This document shows positions 38,557-54,994 of a DNA stretch of 64,000 bases, one piece after another. Source of the stretch: Hyperoodon ampullatus (taxonomy: Eukaryota > Chordata > Mammalia > Artiodactyla > Ziphiidae); contig OX457070.1 of NCBI GenBank assembly GCA_949752795.1, positions 27,924,588-27,988,587 of the forward strand. The letters run 5' to 3'. Numbering within the stretch: the first letter of the stretch is position 1; each line of letters starts with the position of its first letter. The notes beneath the pieces are model-generated. The model had not been told where the DNA came from. It did no database searches and saw only the letters and a program-made list of their open reading frames with translations. The translations under genes and the position numbers were made by a program.

Positions 38557-38697
38557 CTTCTCTCTCTGGATGAGCTCAAAAGAGGCCAGCAGCTCACCCG
38601 CCGGCTGGTTGCCCCTCGTCAGCGGGAACCAGGCCAGCCGGGGCATCCGTTCCAGACTCGGCTGACAGGTGCAGCGTCCCATAAACTCATCTGCACC
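38557..38697 (-). CDS. DYSF: Dysferlin exon 34: end of the C2D domain
   Basis: 141 nt, phase 0 at both ends: GADEFMGRC through [16 protein letters not shown] to [10 protein letters not shown]. Acceptor ctcggtctag, donor gtgaggctgg. The DEFMG motif closes C2 loop 3; the last strands and the WFPL segment complete C2D. The Asp of GADEF aligns with human D1237, a known frameshift position in exon 34. Substitutions from remembered human: I to T, S to N, S to A. Being 47 codons and symmetric, it can be skipped in frame, but that would remove the end of the C2 fold. Confidence 0.96.
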
Positions 38698-41505
<2,808 letters not shown>

Positions 41506-41698
41506 TCAGGAGCACCGACGTCCAGGCTGGAGTCCTATCCTGGGGGTAACCCCCCCACCTCCATCCTCCGTGAGGCCAGCCGGTGGCCACCATGGGGAGA
41601 TGGGACCGAGGTCCCGGAGAGTGGGCGCAAAGATCCAGAGGGCTTCCCTTCTGGGCTCTTTCCTGGGCTGGTTGCTGGAGGCAAAATGAATACATTGT

Positions 41699-42030
41699 GC
41701 ATTCATTCATTCATTCATTCATCCAACAAGCACTTACTGACTGAGTGCCTTCTGCATGACAGGCCGGGGGCTAGGTGCTAGGGGCTGAGGGTACATTTGG
41801 AGCAAAACGGTAATCTATACAAACGAACATAAAATTACAATCTTGATCATGCTTTGAAGAACACATATGAGGTGCAGTGGCGTGTGAGAGAGGGATCTGG
41901 CATGGCTGAGTCTGCACTTCAGCAAGCTCGCTCTGGCTGCCACCTGGAGAAGAGACTGGAGGGGGCAGAAGTGGGTGCAGGGAGACCAGTTATGAAACCA
42001 CTGCGAGGGTTCAGGCAGGGAGGGTGGTGG
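41699..42030 (-). repeat. (ATTC)n and reversed ancient LINE 3' end
   Basis: A cattcattcattcattc run at 41699-41722, then aacaagcacttactgactga and gccttctgcatgacaggcc. This is the reverse complement of a LINE end that reads '...gcactcaataaatgaatgaatg'. The next 200 bp keeps to the same reversed consensus. Confidence 0.6.
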
Positions 42031-42239
42031 CTCAGATGGGGGGGCACTAGAGAGAAACAAAGGGATTCAAGGGCTATTGAGCGGTGGGGGGCGTGAGGGG
42101 AACCCTAAGATCCCTGCAGCTCCCTGACACCCCCAAACTACTTTCCAGCCTATCGGCCCCAGCCATGCTAGCCTGGGACCCACCCAAGAGGCATTCCCTC
42201 CGCCTGGTCCCAAAGCATCACTAGAGAAGATTCTAGGGC

Positions 42240-42415
42240 AGTGGTTCTCAAATGTGAGCATGCAGCAGAATCATCTGGAAGGCTGGCAGAGACTGCTGGG
42301 TCCCACCCTCAGAGACTCCTTCATCAGGTCTGGGGTGGGGCCTGAGAATCGACATTTCTAACAAGTTCCCGGGTGTTGCTGATGCTGCCTTTCAGGACTA
42401 CACTTGGAAACCAAC
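42240..42415 (+). mobile_element. MER5A-like hAT MITE
   Basis: Starts cagtggttctcaaatgtgag, contains ggtggggcctgagaatcgac and tttctaacaagttcccgggt, and ends near 42415. This follows the MER5A/MER20-type layout. Confidence 0.7.
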
Positions 42416-43439
42416 GCCAGAGAAGGTCCCATGGCACTGAGTGCATGTAATCTGGGACAGGAGCAAAGGGCTTGGAGGAGGGGGCTCCTCCAACTTCTCT
42501 CATTAGGGGGCAGGGTCCAGTTTGCTGCCATTTTGTAAGACTCGACGTGCCAGATGCTGAGGACAAGTGGACAGGGAAGTCTGGGGATGCAGGAGGCTGG
42601 CAGCTGGATGCTAGGTGTCTGGCAGGGCTGAGCCCAAATGCTCTATCACATGCCCTATACCCTTGGCAGCTTCTCCATCCTGTAGCACCGTGCATCCGCT
42701 GCACCCTCCAGGGCAGCCGCCACGTGACTCAAGAGGGCCTCAGCGCCAGACATCTACAGCCGGGGTGTCCAACTGCAGCCCTGGGGCTGAGATGGGGAGA
42801 TAGCTCTTCCCCACAGAGGGGAGGGGAGCAGGCCAGTCTCTCCCTGGCCATCAAGAGTCCAAGTGGCATGCCACAGCCACTGCACAGGAGGTGGCAGAGA
42901 GTGACTATCAAAGAGGTGGGAAAGTTGGAGTGGGCAACAGGAGGACTTCCATCGAGGGATGGGGTGGGGGACGGGGCCCAGGATTCTGGCTATTGCTCAA
43001 AGGGCTTGTTTTAAGGGCGAGGTGGGGGGAGGATCCACGTTAGGAAACAGAAGCTACGGGCACTCACTGGCTGAACAACGCTGGGTTTGCCTAACAGGAG
43101 GCAGCCACCAGGCTAGGACCAGCTTGCCAGCCTTCAGGCACAAAAACAAACTGGGGTCAATCCGGGAGGGCTTCCTGTAGGAAATCGGTTTTGAACCTGA
43201 TTCTGCAGGTAGAAGAGGGCAATGGGAGGCCCTTGGCACAAGAAGGGGCAGGGGGGACATGCCCACCACACCTTGCCACGCCCACCTGGTGGGAGCCTCC
43301 CTGGCATGGGGCTCTCCTTTCCCATGCACCAGCCTGGCAGGGCTGGCCCAAGCCGTTCCCTTCCTGGCCCTGGCAGGGCCCAGCGGCGTCTGTGCATTTA
43401 ATGAAACCGTCTGGCTGTGATACCATCAGCTCCAAGCTC

Positions 43440-43660
43440 GGCAGAGAACCTCTCCCCGGTTCCAGTAAGAAAAAGAGGGCGCGTTCCGATAAATAAAACC
43501 ATATTCGAGAGCCAGCGAAAAAGCCCCTTTTGTTCCCGCCCCCTGTGCTTCCCAAGGCTTTATTTTTATAAGCGCGCGGGCCCCAGACCGACCGCGTTTA
43601 CATAAAGATCACAATTGCACATTGTGGCGGCCATGCACGCTGTATTGGTGTTGGCAGCGC
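43440..43660. promoter_or_regulatory. CpG-dense, non-repetitive intronic patch
   Basis: About fifteen CpG in roughly 200 bp, in blocks such as agggcgcgttccg, agcgcgcggg and accgaccgcg, separated by AT-rich words (aataaaacc, ttatttttataag, gtttacataaag). CpG survival in an intron suggests an unmethylated or conserved element. There is a near-MEF2 site at 43560-43569 (one mismatch) and a forkhead-like gtttac. No open frame or repeat explains it. A silent regulatory element is a guess. Confidence 0.3.
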
Positions 43661-44579
43661 CCCCCACGCTGGCCCCCGAGCAGGCGACTCCTTCCAGCAG
43701 CCCCATCAGCGCAGGCAATGAGCTCAGCACTGGGGGGAAGGGAGGGGGTGGCTTTCAAACAAAAATCACCCAGACCCACACGCTCGCCCCGCCCGCCCGG
43801 GGCGGGGGAAAAACACACAACAAAGGCATTGTAAGGAGCAGGCCTGGAGGCCTGGGGCCTCAGACACTGGGCTACTGTGTGCTGGGGCCTGGCCTCTCCC
43901 CACACAAGGCCCAGCCCCTCAAAAAAAGAGAAACAAGGGGGGTGGGGTGTTGCTGAAGCAAGGTGGTCAGATGAACGGACGCACAGACACACACAGACGC
44001 AAGCCTCTTCCAGGAAAGCCAGGAGGATGGAGAGGCAGATCCCAAGGAGAGGTGGAGGGGAGGGGAGAGGCCAGCTCTTCCCAGAGCCACTCCGGTAGGG
44101 GAGGACCAGCATCAGCCCTGCGGCCTCACCTGCCAAGCCACACGGAGCACCCCCGGCGCTGAAGCTGGATCGGAGCTCTGTGAGGACCACAGGCTGCCCT
44201 GGGAGCTCCAGCCAAGAACACACAAGGGTTCTACTGGACTCCATCACCACAGGAGGCCCCAGGCAGGTGACTGCTGGACCTGCAGCCCTGTGCCTGATCT
44301 CTGCTGTTCAGACCTTCCCGGAGCTCCAAGGAGGACCACCCTTCTGCAGTCACAATACACTAAGCTTCCCTCATGGGCCCTCCCTCCAACTGCTCAGACC
44401 ACAGGGCAGGTGCCATCATACCCCTTGTCAGAAGAGGAAGCTTTGCCCCAGAAAGACAAGTCACCGGCCCCTACTCACAGGTGCCTGGGACCAGACTCCC
44501 TGACTCCTAGTCAGGGCTCCTTCTACCTGCCACGAACGCGGGAGAAGGGCCCTTAAGACAGGGTGGAGTAGACCGCCAG

Positions 44580-44868
44580 TAATCAAGGCAATGCAAACAA
44601 AAACTGCAATACAGCAGTACTTTTCCTATAAAATTAAGAAAATTTGTTTAGATTTATAAAACCCAGTGTTGGCAACTATTTGACGAAATAGGTACTCTCC
44701 TATATTGCTGGAAGAAATTCAACAACGCTTTAGAAAAGCAATCAGTCAGTATGCCCTGAAAAACATAAAACTGTTTACACCCTGTTTCCCCTATTTCTGG
44801 GAATCATCCAAATTAACCAAAAAGCTATACGAACAAAGATGTTCACTCCAGCATTATCTGCAATCCGT
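44580..44868 (+). repeat. Ancient L1 ORF2 C-terminal remnant
   Basis: tatattgctggaagaaattc and tttctgggaatcatccaaat correspond to the end region of L1 ORF2, heavily diverged. Confidence 0.55.
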
Positions 44869-44869
44869 C

Positions 44870-45330
44870 ATTCATCCAACATACAGTTATTGACTGACCC
44901 GCATATGGTAGGTAAGCACAGGGCTCTGAATATGAAGGTGTCCGAGACACAGGCCAGGCTCTTAAGATCATGACTGCTGCTCGGAAGTGGTAACTAAACA
45001 TCAGTTACAATACAAAGTGATGTGCAGCTTCACAGCGGAGTGTTCAAGGTGCTAGGGGTCGGGGTACGCCCTGGAGTCTGGTGGCGTCAAGTCAGTACCC
45101 CCAAAGGCGGTCTCCTACGCCAAGTCTCAAGAATAAGGAGGTAACCAAGGTGGACCAAAGAGAAGGGGGTGGCCAGGCACCCAGCACAGCACTGGCAAAA
45201 GCACCAAAGAGCACTCAGGGAACAGCAAGTCTGTCTGAGGGGAGGAAGGGAGCACCCCAGGCCCCAGGGAGGAGGACGCAGGCGGGCAGATCACAAACGG
45301 TCCTGGATTCGTGCTGAGTGAGTTGGGCTG
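44870..45330 (-). repeat. Reversed ancient LINE 3' region
   Basis: Starts ttcatccaacatacagttat, then gtgttcaaggtgctaggggt, in the same reversed arrangement as 41699-42030. Confidence 0.45.
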
Positions 45331-47819
45331 AATCCTGTCCATCAGTGTTCCCCAAAATGTGTTCTTCGCAAGGCGAGTTCTCGGGGGAATGAAGGAATGC
45401 TTAAACACGTTCAACAGACTCCTTTCCTGCAGCCACCCCAGCCTTCAATGCCACCATGATTTGTAAATCGCTAAGTGTGCAGTGTTTCCCAGTCTCTCTC
45501 GCTCAGGAACCCTTTTTAAGTGGAGCATTTCACAAGCCTCCAGCACACCTTGGAAAACAGCTTCTTAAGCTCATCGGGAGAATTCCCCCAGCCAGAGCCA
45601 AACTTAACAGAAAGCTGTGCTTCAGAAGAGGGGACGGGCTCTGACTGGAGTCCAGACAGAGGAAGCCCACAAGCAAGGGCTCCCCAGCCCCACCCGAGCC
45701 AGAGTCTGGATCTGGGGGAGACAAAAGCACTGGTCCCCACAGAGGTGACTTCAGCTGTGGGGCAACCATGGTTCACCAGACCTCACTGTGGCCTGGCCTG
45801 GCAGCAACGCCCCTCAGGACCACCCAACTAGCACACAGCTTTGACCTCCCTGGAACCATGAGGCCGGCAAAGAGGGCCCAGGACCTTCTGCTTTCTTGGC
45901 AGACACTCTACCCCCATAAATGAATAACTTGGCATCTGATCTACTAGCTTTCTCTCATATTCTTCGTTAACCAAGTGGGGCCCCTGAGCCCACTGACCCA
46001 TGAGACTCTCAAAGAGGAGTTTCTGGGTGCCTCAAGCTAAGGGCCATGCCCTGGAGTGTGAGCTGCCCAAGGGTCCTCCCTCCTGGCGGCAGCTCTGTAA
46101 GCAGAGCTTATGGCTCCCTCAAACCACACCGGTGGTCGCCGGCTGGGGGTCGAGGCAAAGCAGAATTCCCTGGAGTATAACAGGGCAAAGAAGACAGCGC
46201 ACTCCCCGATCCCCTTTGAGAAATATCAGTCTACAGGGAAGAGCAACTCAGCTCTGACCGCTGTTCAGAGCCACAATGCTGCCCAGTAGGTACAGCATTG
46301 AGGACAAGTGATTTCTAAGTCCTCTGGAGTCCTATCTTTTCTGTTCAAAGTAGATCCAGTTTGTACTCCAGATGCTCACCCAGCAGTGGCAACCGTATCC
46401 CAATGTAAGAGAAGTCATTTGAATTAAGCATCATTTCACATTTTTTATACCTAATCACTATGCTGGCCACACACACTCATAAGCACATAAGCACAGGCCA
46501 CACGCGCCCTTCCAGTGGTCCAGAGAATTGATGCCGGCCCTCCACTCAAATTCCACCCAAGGCAAAATCCTCAGGCAGCCTGGATGGCAGTGTCTCTACA
46601 AGCCTCCCTCCCCGACCGAGTTCAGTGTTATTCAACAAGTGTTTCCTGGACAATTCCTCTGTGTCCCCACACCTTCAGCCAAGGAGAAGAAATATACGGA
46701 GCGCTGGCCTTGTGGCAGCCCCGAGGCCCACCACACAAGGGACTAGCAGAGGGCACAGCACAGGGTCATGGGAGCCCCGCTGGGGAAAAGCCCAGGGCAG
46801 CAAGGCCAGAGGGCTTCCCAAGGAGAGCCCTCTCGGCTGCAGACGCCAGCAAGCAGGCTGGAAGATGACACCAGCGACAGACTCTGTGCCGGACCCTCCC
46901 CAGACCCCAGACATTCCTGATTCACACAGGAGTTTCCCCTGAGAAATGCCAGCCAGTGGCCACGCACAGCCTCCAGCCACCCCAGGGTCAGTTCCAGGGG
47001 AGAAACTGCTTTGGTTTAGGGTTTGGGAGTGAAAATAAACACTCTGGGTTTTATAGGTTCACCCGTGTTGGCTGCTGTTTTCCTTTCCAGCAGCCGCTCA
47101 ATCAGGCCTTTCATTCAGAAGCCAGCGGCCTCTGAGGAAGCCCTGGGCAGTGCCCTCAAAGCTCAAGGGATGTTTATTTGGGGGAGGGGGTGGAGCTAGG
47201 ATGGAAAGTGTGACGTCTCCTGCGGCCCCGGTACCAGGCTGACCCTGCCTGCCGTCCCCAGAGGTGCGGGTCCCCGGGAGGAGCTCCCTCCCTGCAGGGT
47301 CCACCCCCAGCCCGGCCAGTGGAGGACAAGGGGCCCTCGACCTGCACCCCACTTACCCACCCCACACACACAAACCTGCCGCCTGCACCCCGACCTCTCA
47401 CACTCTCCCCCGAAGGAAGAGGAAGCAAGACTGTGAATTAGGTCACTTCTCTTCTCCTTGGGGTAGGTGCTGATTGTCAGAAAGCATCCTGGCCAAGGTT
47501 CCCAAGAAGTTGCAGAGGTCTCCCCCGCACTCCCACAACCACCGCCCCCCCGCCACCTGCCAATCCCCATGTGCTTGTTGCTCCATCCACCCTGAGCCTG
47601 GCTGCGTGGGGCTAGAGAAAAGGTCACTGAGAGGAGAGGAACACGAGGAAGCACAGCTGCTGGGGAGGAACCAGAGTGGTCCCCAGGTCGGGGCGGAGCA
47701 GGGTCCAGAAAGGAGGACGGGTGCCTGGCCGTGAGCTGAGTGCCACTCTGTGAACAGGAGGTCACCCTCATGGAAGAACTCAGATCTACTCAAGTAAGTA
47801 GCAAGTACTTGGAGTGGGG

Positions 47820-47975
47820 TACATCACTTGTCAGCTATTTTAACTCAAGCAATTTAGTTTCTTCATCTGTAAAATGGGGATGTTAAATGCCTGCTGCATA
47901 GGAGAGTGGTAAGGGGTACATGAAAAAACGTCAGCAAAGCCCCTAGGCTGATAGTGAGCACTTAGTAAGTGCTAG
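47820..47975 (+). repeat. MIR SINE, 3' half
   Basis: agtttcttcatctgtaaaat, ggggatgttaaatgcctgct and agtgagcacttagtaagtgc match MIR. Confidence 0.8.
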
Positions 47976-48029
47976 TTCTTTAGATATCTTAGTAAGTGTT
48001 AGTTCTTTAGAACCTGCTGCAGGTTCAAG

Positions 48030-48550
48030 GGTAAGTCAAGGTCCCTTCCTGGAGGAGCTCAGAGTCATGGTGGGAAGAATATGACAGAGGTAGATGGCAA
48101 TTGATCTATGCAGTGGGTAAGGACTCTGAGAGAGGTGCTGGTGAGGTCCTGGCCAGGTGCTGAGGAAGCAACAAACAGCTCAGCTTGGGGAAGAGTCAGA
48201 GGGCATCTGGGCTGGGTCTTGAAGGATGAGTAGGAGTTCACTGGATTAAAAATAGGGAAGGGAAGGCATTCTAGGTACTGATCACAAAGGCCAGAAATGT
48301 GGAAGAACTAGACAAACGTTGACAAAAGTTGGTGCAGCCAGAGCTAGCAGATAGAGGGGAATTAGGGAAAGATGAAACTGGTGAGGTCCAAAGGGGTCAG
48401 ATCACGAAGGAGTTGTCTGCCAGGCTAAAGAGTTGGGGATTTACCTGTTAGTGTCTATGTCTGAAATCAGGGGAGTGACATGACCAGCTGTGTCTGGGGT
48501 TGTGTGGAAGGTCACAGGGAGGCCAGGAGATGACTGGAGCATTCAGATAA
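48030..48550 (-). repeat. Reversed ancient LINE
   Basis: ttgaaggatgagtaggagtt, ggaaggcattctaggtactg and atgaccagctgtgtctgggg are typical of the minus-oriented ancient LINE family. Confidence 0.45.
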
Positions 48551-49236
48551 AAGGGGCAAGGCCAGTGTGAGACGGCAGCCACGATGCGGAATAGGAGGGA
48601 ACAATCTCCGAGACAGATTCAGGAGCCAGAATCAACAGAACTGGGCACCTGACGGTTACCAACGTGATGGGTAGTAGAAGCGCTTTGATATGATACAAAG
48701 ACCAAGGTGGGAAGTAAAGGGGGGCCTGGATCTGGGGGAGGGGTCCCAAGGAGTTCAGCTTGGACAAGATGAACTGAGGTGCCTCTGAGGCTTCCGGGGG
48801 AGACATCGAAAATGTGGCTGGACATAAAGGAACTAAAGACCTGGAAGCTTCCCCAACAGGAGTGGCTACTGGGCTGCCTGGGGGACCCCAGTGCCCAGAG
48901 AAGAGAACACACACAGAGCTGTCGGGAACATCAGGCTTAGAGGGCAGTAGCTCAGTAGGAGCAGGTAGGGCAGCAGGAAGCTGCAGGAGACCAGGAGAGA
49001 GGGGTGTCCCAGGGGCCAAGGCCAGAGGGGCTTTCAGGAGGAGGGGACGGTCAGTAAAACCAAAACCTGCAGAGGGGTCAAGCAGGCCACCTGACAGCCA
49101 GGAGGACACAGCGACCTGACAGCAGCCCTCACCTCCACAAACCCAACACACACAGCACCCCCCGACCCACCATAGGAGAAGCCTGGGCCATGTTCCCTGT
49201 GGTCTGAAGGCCCGATGACTCTGTTCCCGGCTCTCA

Positions 49237-49844
<608 letters not shown>

Positions 49845-49938
49845 AGTCAAAGATGCAGGAAATCGTGGGTGTGTTCACGCCAAAGCTCAAGGTGGAGACA
49901 GACTTGGAATCTTCACTCCTGTCGTCCACCACGCCGCC
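49845..49938 (-). CDS. DYSF: Dysferlin exon 31: entry to the C2D domain
   Basis: 94 nt, reading from GGVVDD to ISCIFD plus one base of a split Tyr codon completed in exon 32. Acceptor ccatctccag, donor gtaagtgaca. The acidic, serine-rich start (DDRSEDSKS) is the linker that follows the DysF region. The [11 protein letters not shown] segment leads into the first strand of C2D. Compared with remembered human sequence there are about four substitutions (M to V, K to R, M to K, R to T), all in or near the linker. Human equivalent is about residues 1117-1147. Intron 31 downstream is only 492 nt. The preceding exon (human exon 30, ending in the basic DysF tail) was looked for on the minus strand up to 64000 and not found, so intron 30 exceeds 14 kb. 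Confidence 0.95.
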
Positions 49939-51699
49939 CTGGAGATGGAGAGCTGGTCACCACAGACTCTGACCCCAGAGCCTGGGGGTGGCAGGGAGAC
50001 TGGTTTGGATCAGGTCCCCAGGGTCCTTTAGACAAGGCTCCTCGCCTGCCCAAAGCTCTGATTTCACTCCGAGGCAGCGCCTCCCCAGACCCCAGTGTTA
50101 AGTCCACAGGGAAATTCTCCCTCTCTAGTGGAGACCAGACAAGCCAGAATGGGATTTTGAGTTGTTCCAGACTAAGAGGTTAGAGTTTGATAGAAGGATG
50201 GACTCGAAGGGGCTCTCTGAGAGGGAATCCAGTGGGGATCTGCCCAGTGATGAGTTAAGGGGAGCCCGAGGCTGGAGGGCCCTGTCTAGCATCTCTGTCC
50301 ACCCAAGACATGTCTGGACACGGTGCTAGTGCCAGGGACACACAGGCACTTAGCTGGGTGCCCAGTTCTGGGGAGAAGCTGCACTGCATCCTCCACTGTC
50401 TCTCATCAGCTCCCACTGTGCTGACGGTCAGAGGAGGCCTCAGCCTGAGGACAGGGAACAGGAGCAGAGGCAGGGTGGGTCTACACTTGGCCTCAGAAGC
50501 TGTGTGTAAACCCTGCCCTTGTTAGCGCTGGGCTCTAACCACTGGGCCATAAACCAGCCTCCTTGGACCAGATGCCCGCCTCCTTGGTGCGCTGCTTCCC
50601 TCCCCCACCACCTCTGCCACACTGCAGCCCCTCATCAGGGATGAGCCCCAGCGGGGACCAAGGCCCCCACAAAAATTGAAAATGTATCAGTCACACAGCA
50701 GCCCATCCTTCCAGACGTGGCTTTCTGTGATATGAGCTCCACCAGCCTCCCACGGCTGAAGTCCATCAGAGGGACTGCCCGCTTCCTCTGCAAGCCCTCC
50801 CCCCATTCCCACACTGTCACCTGCCCCAGTCCCTCACCAGTCCCTCTTCCCAACACACAAGCATGCAAACCCTTGAAAGAAAACCCCGGCCTCCCCTCCC
50901 GTGGCATTTTCACCCCGCCCAGGCCCACCCAGAGCAGCCACTTCCCAAGGCCACCCTGCCCTCCACCTGGCGGCAGCCATTCCCCAGGAGTCTCGACCTC
51001 TCCCCAGGCCCTGCAGCTACATCGTCGCCCCACCCCCCTAGATGTACGGCCACCTAGGTGCTCCTCCTCCCCAAACCGTGCCCACCCTCAGGGCCTAGCC
51101 CCAGACCTCCAGTCCAAGAAGCCTCCCTGGGTGCCCGTCCACTGGCTTCCGATCCACCTGCACCCAGGACCAGAATCAGCTGAATTACCCACACTCAGCA
51201 CTCAGCTCCCGGCCTGAAGCCCTCCATGGCTCTCGCCACCTGAAGGGTCCTGGTCAGACCCCCAGTGACCTGCTCCACCTTCCCCCTCCAACACCAGGGC
51301 TTACTTCCCCCAAATCCAATGGGGCAGGCCACGCTCCCCAAAGCTGGCCCAGACATGCACCTGCTCCCAATGCAAGCTCCTACCGTTTCCTGCCAAGAGT
51401 GCTGGCCTCCCCAGCTCAGCTCATCTTAGGACACCCAGGGAAGGCCTGCCCTGGTCACTCGAGGTCAACAAGGAAATGCAACCTAAAGGTAGGCAGTCAT
51501 CCTCTGCTGCATCCCACAAAAGGGCCCATAAAACATAGACGGGGGAAAGACATGTTCACCTGCTCTCCCAGGGGACCCACCGAGGTCCGGCTACAACTGG
51601 GGGGGCTCTGGCTCCTAGCACAGGACACCCCCCTTTCTGACAGGAAGATACGGTGACCACACATACCACCCCCCCGCCTTTCCTTTGGCCACAATTTCA

Positions 51700-51885
51700 A
51701 CACAAGCTGTAGAATCAGATTCCTTGGGCTCCAGTTCTGGCCCTACCATTTACTAGCTGTGTGACTTTGGGCAGGTTGCTTAACCTCTCTGCACAAGTCT
51801 CTCTATACATTTGGGATAATTCTCCAGTATCTATCTCAGAGAGTTGCTGGGATTGTTAGGAAGATAAATCACATGTTGTGTTAGC
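51700..51885 (+). repeat. MIR SINE
   Basis: ccttgggctccagttctggc, tagctgtgtgactttgggca and ggttgcttaacctctctgca give the MIR core. Confidence 0.88.
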
Positions 51886-52060
51886 ACACCACCTGGGGAG
51901 GTCATAAACCATGAAGTTACTAATTGTGCTCAGGGGTGGTATTCATATACCCCATGTTTGTTCAAAATTATTCCAGGAGCTGGAGAAGTGGACATTTCAG
52001 TGCAAAGTCACAGTCCTAGGCAGAAATCAAAATCAGTCAATCAAGCAATCAACCTCTCTC

Positions 52061-52140
52061 CACACACACACACGCACACACACACACGTACACACAAGCA
52101 CGTGCACGCACACACACGCACACACACATACACACACACA
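52061..52140. repeat. (CA)n microsatellite, compound
   Basis: About 80 bp of CA repeat with CG, TA and AG interruptions. Confidence 0.95.
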
Positions 52141-53793
52141 GGAGAGCAGGACAACAGGGAGGGATGCCATACTACAGACAGGTGAGAACCCAAAGGCCAC
52201 AGCATCTGCAATCTTCCCTCCCGGCAGGCATGGGTCCCGGGTATCCTGGGTTCCCGCCGGGAGAGGCGCTGGGCCCAGCCTCACAGCTCTGGCCCGGCCG
52301 CCACCCACACCAAGCCCAGCAGCTAGTAGCTCTGGCCGCAGGGTCTACGAGGCCGCACGTAGGGCCGGAGCTGGGGGCCCAGCAGGCCACCCCAGGCCTG
52401 AGGTACAGGGACGCCAAGGAAAGCAGGTCAGGATGCTGGAACCAGGGTTCAGCCAGCCCCCAGGTGCCACGAGGCTTAGCGCAGGCAGCTCGGTGTGCCT
52501 TGGTCGGGGGGAGGGCAGGCTCGGTAGCCCCTCCACCTCACCCTGGCCACACATATGTCCCACATCAGCAAGCAGGGCGCTGAGGTGAGTGCGGGGAGGG
52601 AAGCCGCCTCCGGCTCCCATGGGCCCCGTGATTCCTCTCTCCCACCAGGCGCCTGCAGGGACCTCCACGCGTGCGGGCTACCTCCAGGGCACATCCCCAC
52701 TCAGCGCACACCTCCTCCAGGTGGCCCCCCAAGCCGCGTCCTGTCAGCAGCCGTCCGACCCAATGGCCTCTGTCCGGGGCTTTGGCAGCGCTTTCTGGGT
52801 CTCTGTCCAAAGGCAGGGCCGCCTGCCTGTGATGAAAAAAGGTGTCCCCCTCCCTGGGATTTCCACAAGGCCGGGGCCAGGTACCTCAGGCCCGGCTCAG
52901 TCCTGGCCCACAGCAGGCCCTGGCACGGAGAATGACACCCTTCAGAGGCAGAACCAGCGCTCCCTCGGAACGGCGCTGAGGGACTGCCGAGGCTCTTCCA
53001 GCTGCCCTGTCTCCAGAGGAGGGGCCCACAGCCGCTCCCCCTGGTCCACAGGGCCTCTGTCCGCCCCCACCCCCATCTGCCACCCTTGCGTGGCCCTGCC
53101 TCCGCCTCCCCTTCCCTCCCTGCTCAAGGAGACAGACAGGGGGTGCTGGGAAGAAGCTGGGAGAACCAGGACGACACACACACCTAGAGTCCCCAGTAAG
53201 TTCAGTCCCGCCAGAGGAGCCTCAGCCCTGCAGTCAGCCAGGTTCCCAGGCTGGGCAGAATTCCACCCCCACAGCAGGCCAGCGCCTTTACATCCCCCGG
53301 CCCACTGGCCCTCCCAGGGGGGCCTTGGGCTTCTCCACGCATCCCCTTCAGACCTTAGGAGCAGCGCGGAGACCGGCCCCTCTCCCAGCCCGGCGGCAGC
53401 CCCTGCGTTGAGTCTCCAGAAGTCAGGATGCTCACCCCCAAACACCACAGCCTGCTGCTTCCACACTCAAACCAGCTGAACCCCCAGGGTCCCCTTTCTC
53501 GCCCTCAGGCCTCCTGCACGTAGTTCTCTTTGCCCTGCTCTTTCCCTGGCTTTTTCCTCAGACATCCAGTCTCACCTTCAGGGTCACCCTGCAAGGATGA
53601 GTTAGGTACACCTCCCGTGTGCTCCCACAGAGTCCCCGATTTCCCCCCTTACTGCATATAGCACCCTCCATTGTAAATACCTGTTCACTGTCTGCCCCTC
53701 CCACAGACAGCTTTGTGAGGTTCCCCCCATGCACCCAGCATCCAGCAGAACCCCTCACACACAGCGGGTGCCCCATTAATAATTAGAGAATGA

Positions 53794-53809
53794 TTGAATG
53801 AATGAATGA
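53794..53809. repeat. (GAAT)n short tandem repeat
   Basis: Three to four GAAT units. Confidence 0.75.
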
Positions 53810-54144
53810 GCACACACCTTTCTGGGGAGAGCTGATGACAAAGGCCAGCCCATCGCCAGGTCAGGGGATCAGCCTGTGCGTTAACACAGATAATCCAATG
53901 CCACGCTTTTTCCACTCTGAAGCATATTTTTGGCTTTCACACGTGGACATACATGGCTCATGTTTGGGAATTTCTCTCAAAGCAAACGATGAAGTCTCAT
54001 GAAAAGCTGATTTGGGAGCTTCTGGGAAGCATCTCCCTCCCGTCAGCCTGTCCCTCTGACATGCCACTTGTGTTTATTGAGCATGTACTTTGTGCCAGGC
54101 CTTTCCCACATTCGAGTTGGAAAATAGGTATTGCTGCTTGTGCA

Positions 54145-54430
54145 GACATAAAATGTCACCTCCCCAGAGAGGCCTTCCCTGACCAAAGGTCAAAAATCAT
54201 GTTCACATCCACACCATCACATACCCCACCCCACACACCCCAACCCCACATAATAGCCCTGTGTACTCTCTTATTCAGCTTCACTGTTCCTCATAGCACG
54301 TATTGCCCCACACATTTGCTATATTAACGTTTTTGTTCATTGTCTCTCTGGCTCCATGAGGGCACTGCTGTGTCCCCAGAACCCGCTACGATGCCTGGCA
54401 CACAGAAACCCTCGGCAAATATTTACCGAT
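54145..54430 (+). repeat. Ancient LINE 3' end
   Basis: agagaggccttccctgacca, ttcctcatagcacgtattgc and acgatgcctggcacacagaa follow the 3' end of the ancient LINE family in order. Confidence 0.65.
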
Positions 54431-54994
54431 CAAGGAAAAATATCCAAGTTGAGCCCCAGTCTCTGCAGGTGCCTCTCCTGTCACATAATCACCCATTTTC
54501 TGGAGGGAACTGTTTGGGGCTAAAGGAACTTTCTGGGCCGAGCCTGACTTGAGGGAAGCACCCCCTGAGAAAGCGATGATGTTGGCAGAGGGGAGAAGAG
54601 AGGGTCAGTGGAGGCGCAGCAGAGATGCTGCCCTTAGCATCTATCCTCACAGCAGAATCCTGCCGACACCTTACCACCTTACAACAGGGACTGTTACTGC
54701 CTTTGTCCTCCAGACGGGCAAACTATGGCACACAGAGGCCAAGCCACTTAACGATTGCATGGAAGAAGAGCGGCCTGCAACTCCCTGGCATTGCACAGCA
54801 TGTGCATAGAGTAGACGATCAGGGCGACTCATTCATCTTACAGACCCTGAAGCTCCGACATAGAGAACATCAGGCTGCCAGTCCCCGGGGGATCAGGCTC
54901 CATGTCAGGCGCCAGGAAGCGGGGTGGGGGGCAGTGCCTGGAGCTCACAGTGTGGGTTGGAGGAGGGTAGCTGGGGGTGCCTCAGGGAAGCCTG

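Noticed and set aside
43561..43572. TATA box of a plus-strand gene
   Set aside because: A single TATA-like word without a downstream exon or open frame. Kept only as part of a candidate regulatory patch.
43609..44250. 213-codon minus-strand open frame next to the CpG-dense patch
   Set aside because: No recognisable domain, includes CA-repeat-derived Cys-Val runs, and no splice or polyadenylation context.
52589..53479. 296-codon plus-strand open frame
   Set aside because: Composition follows GC-rich intronic DNA (Pro, Ser, Gly, Arg). No motif and no sign of selection.
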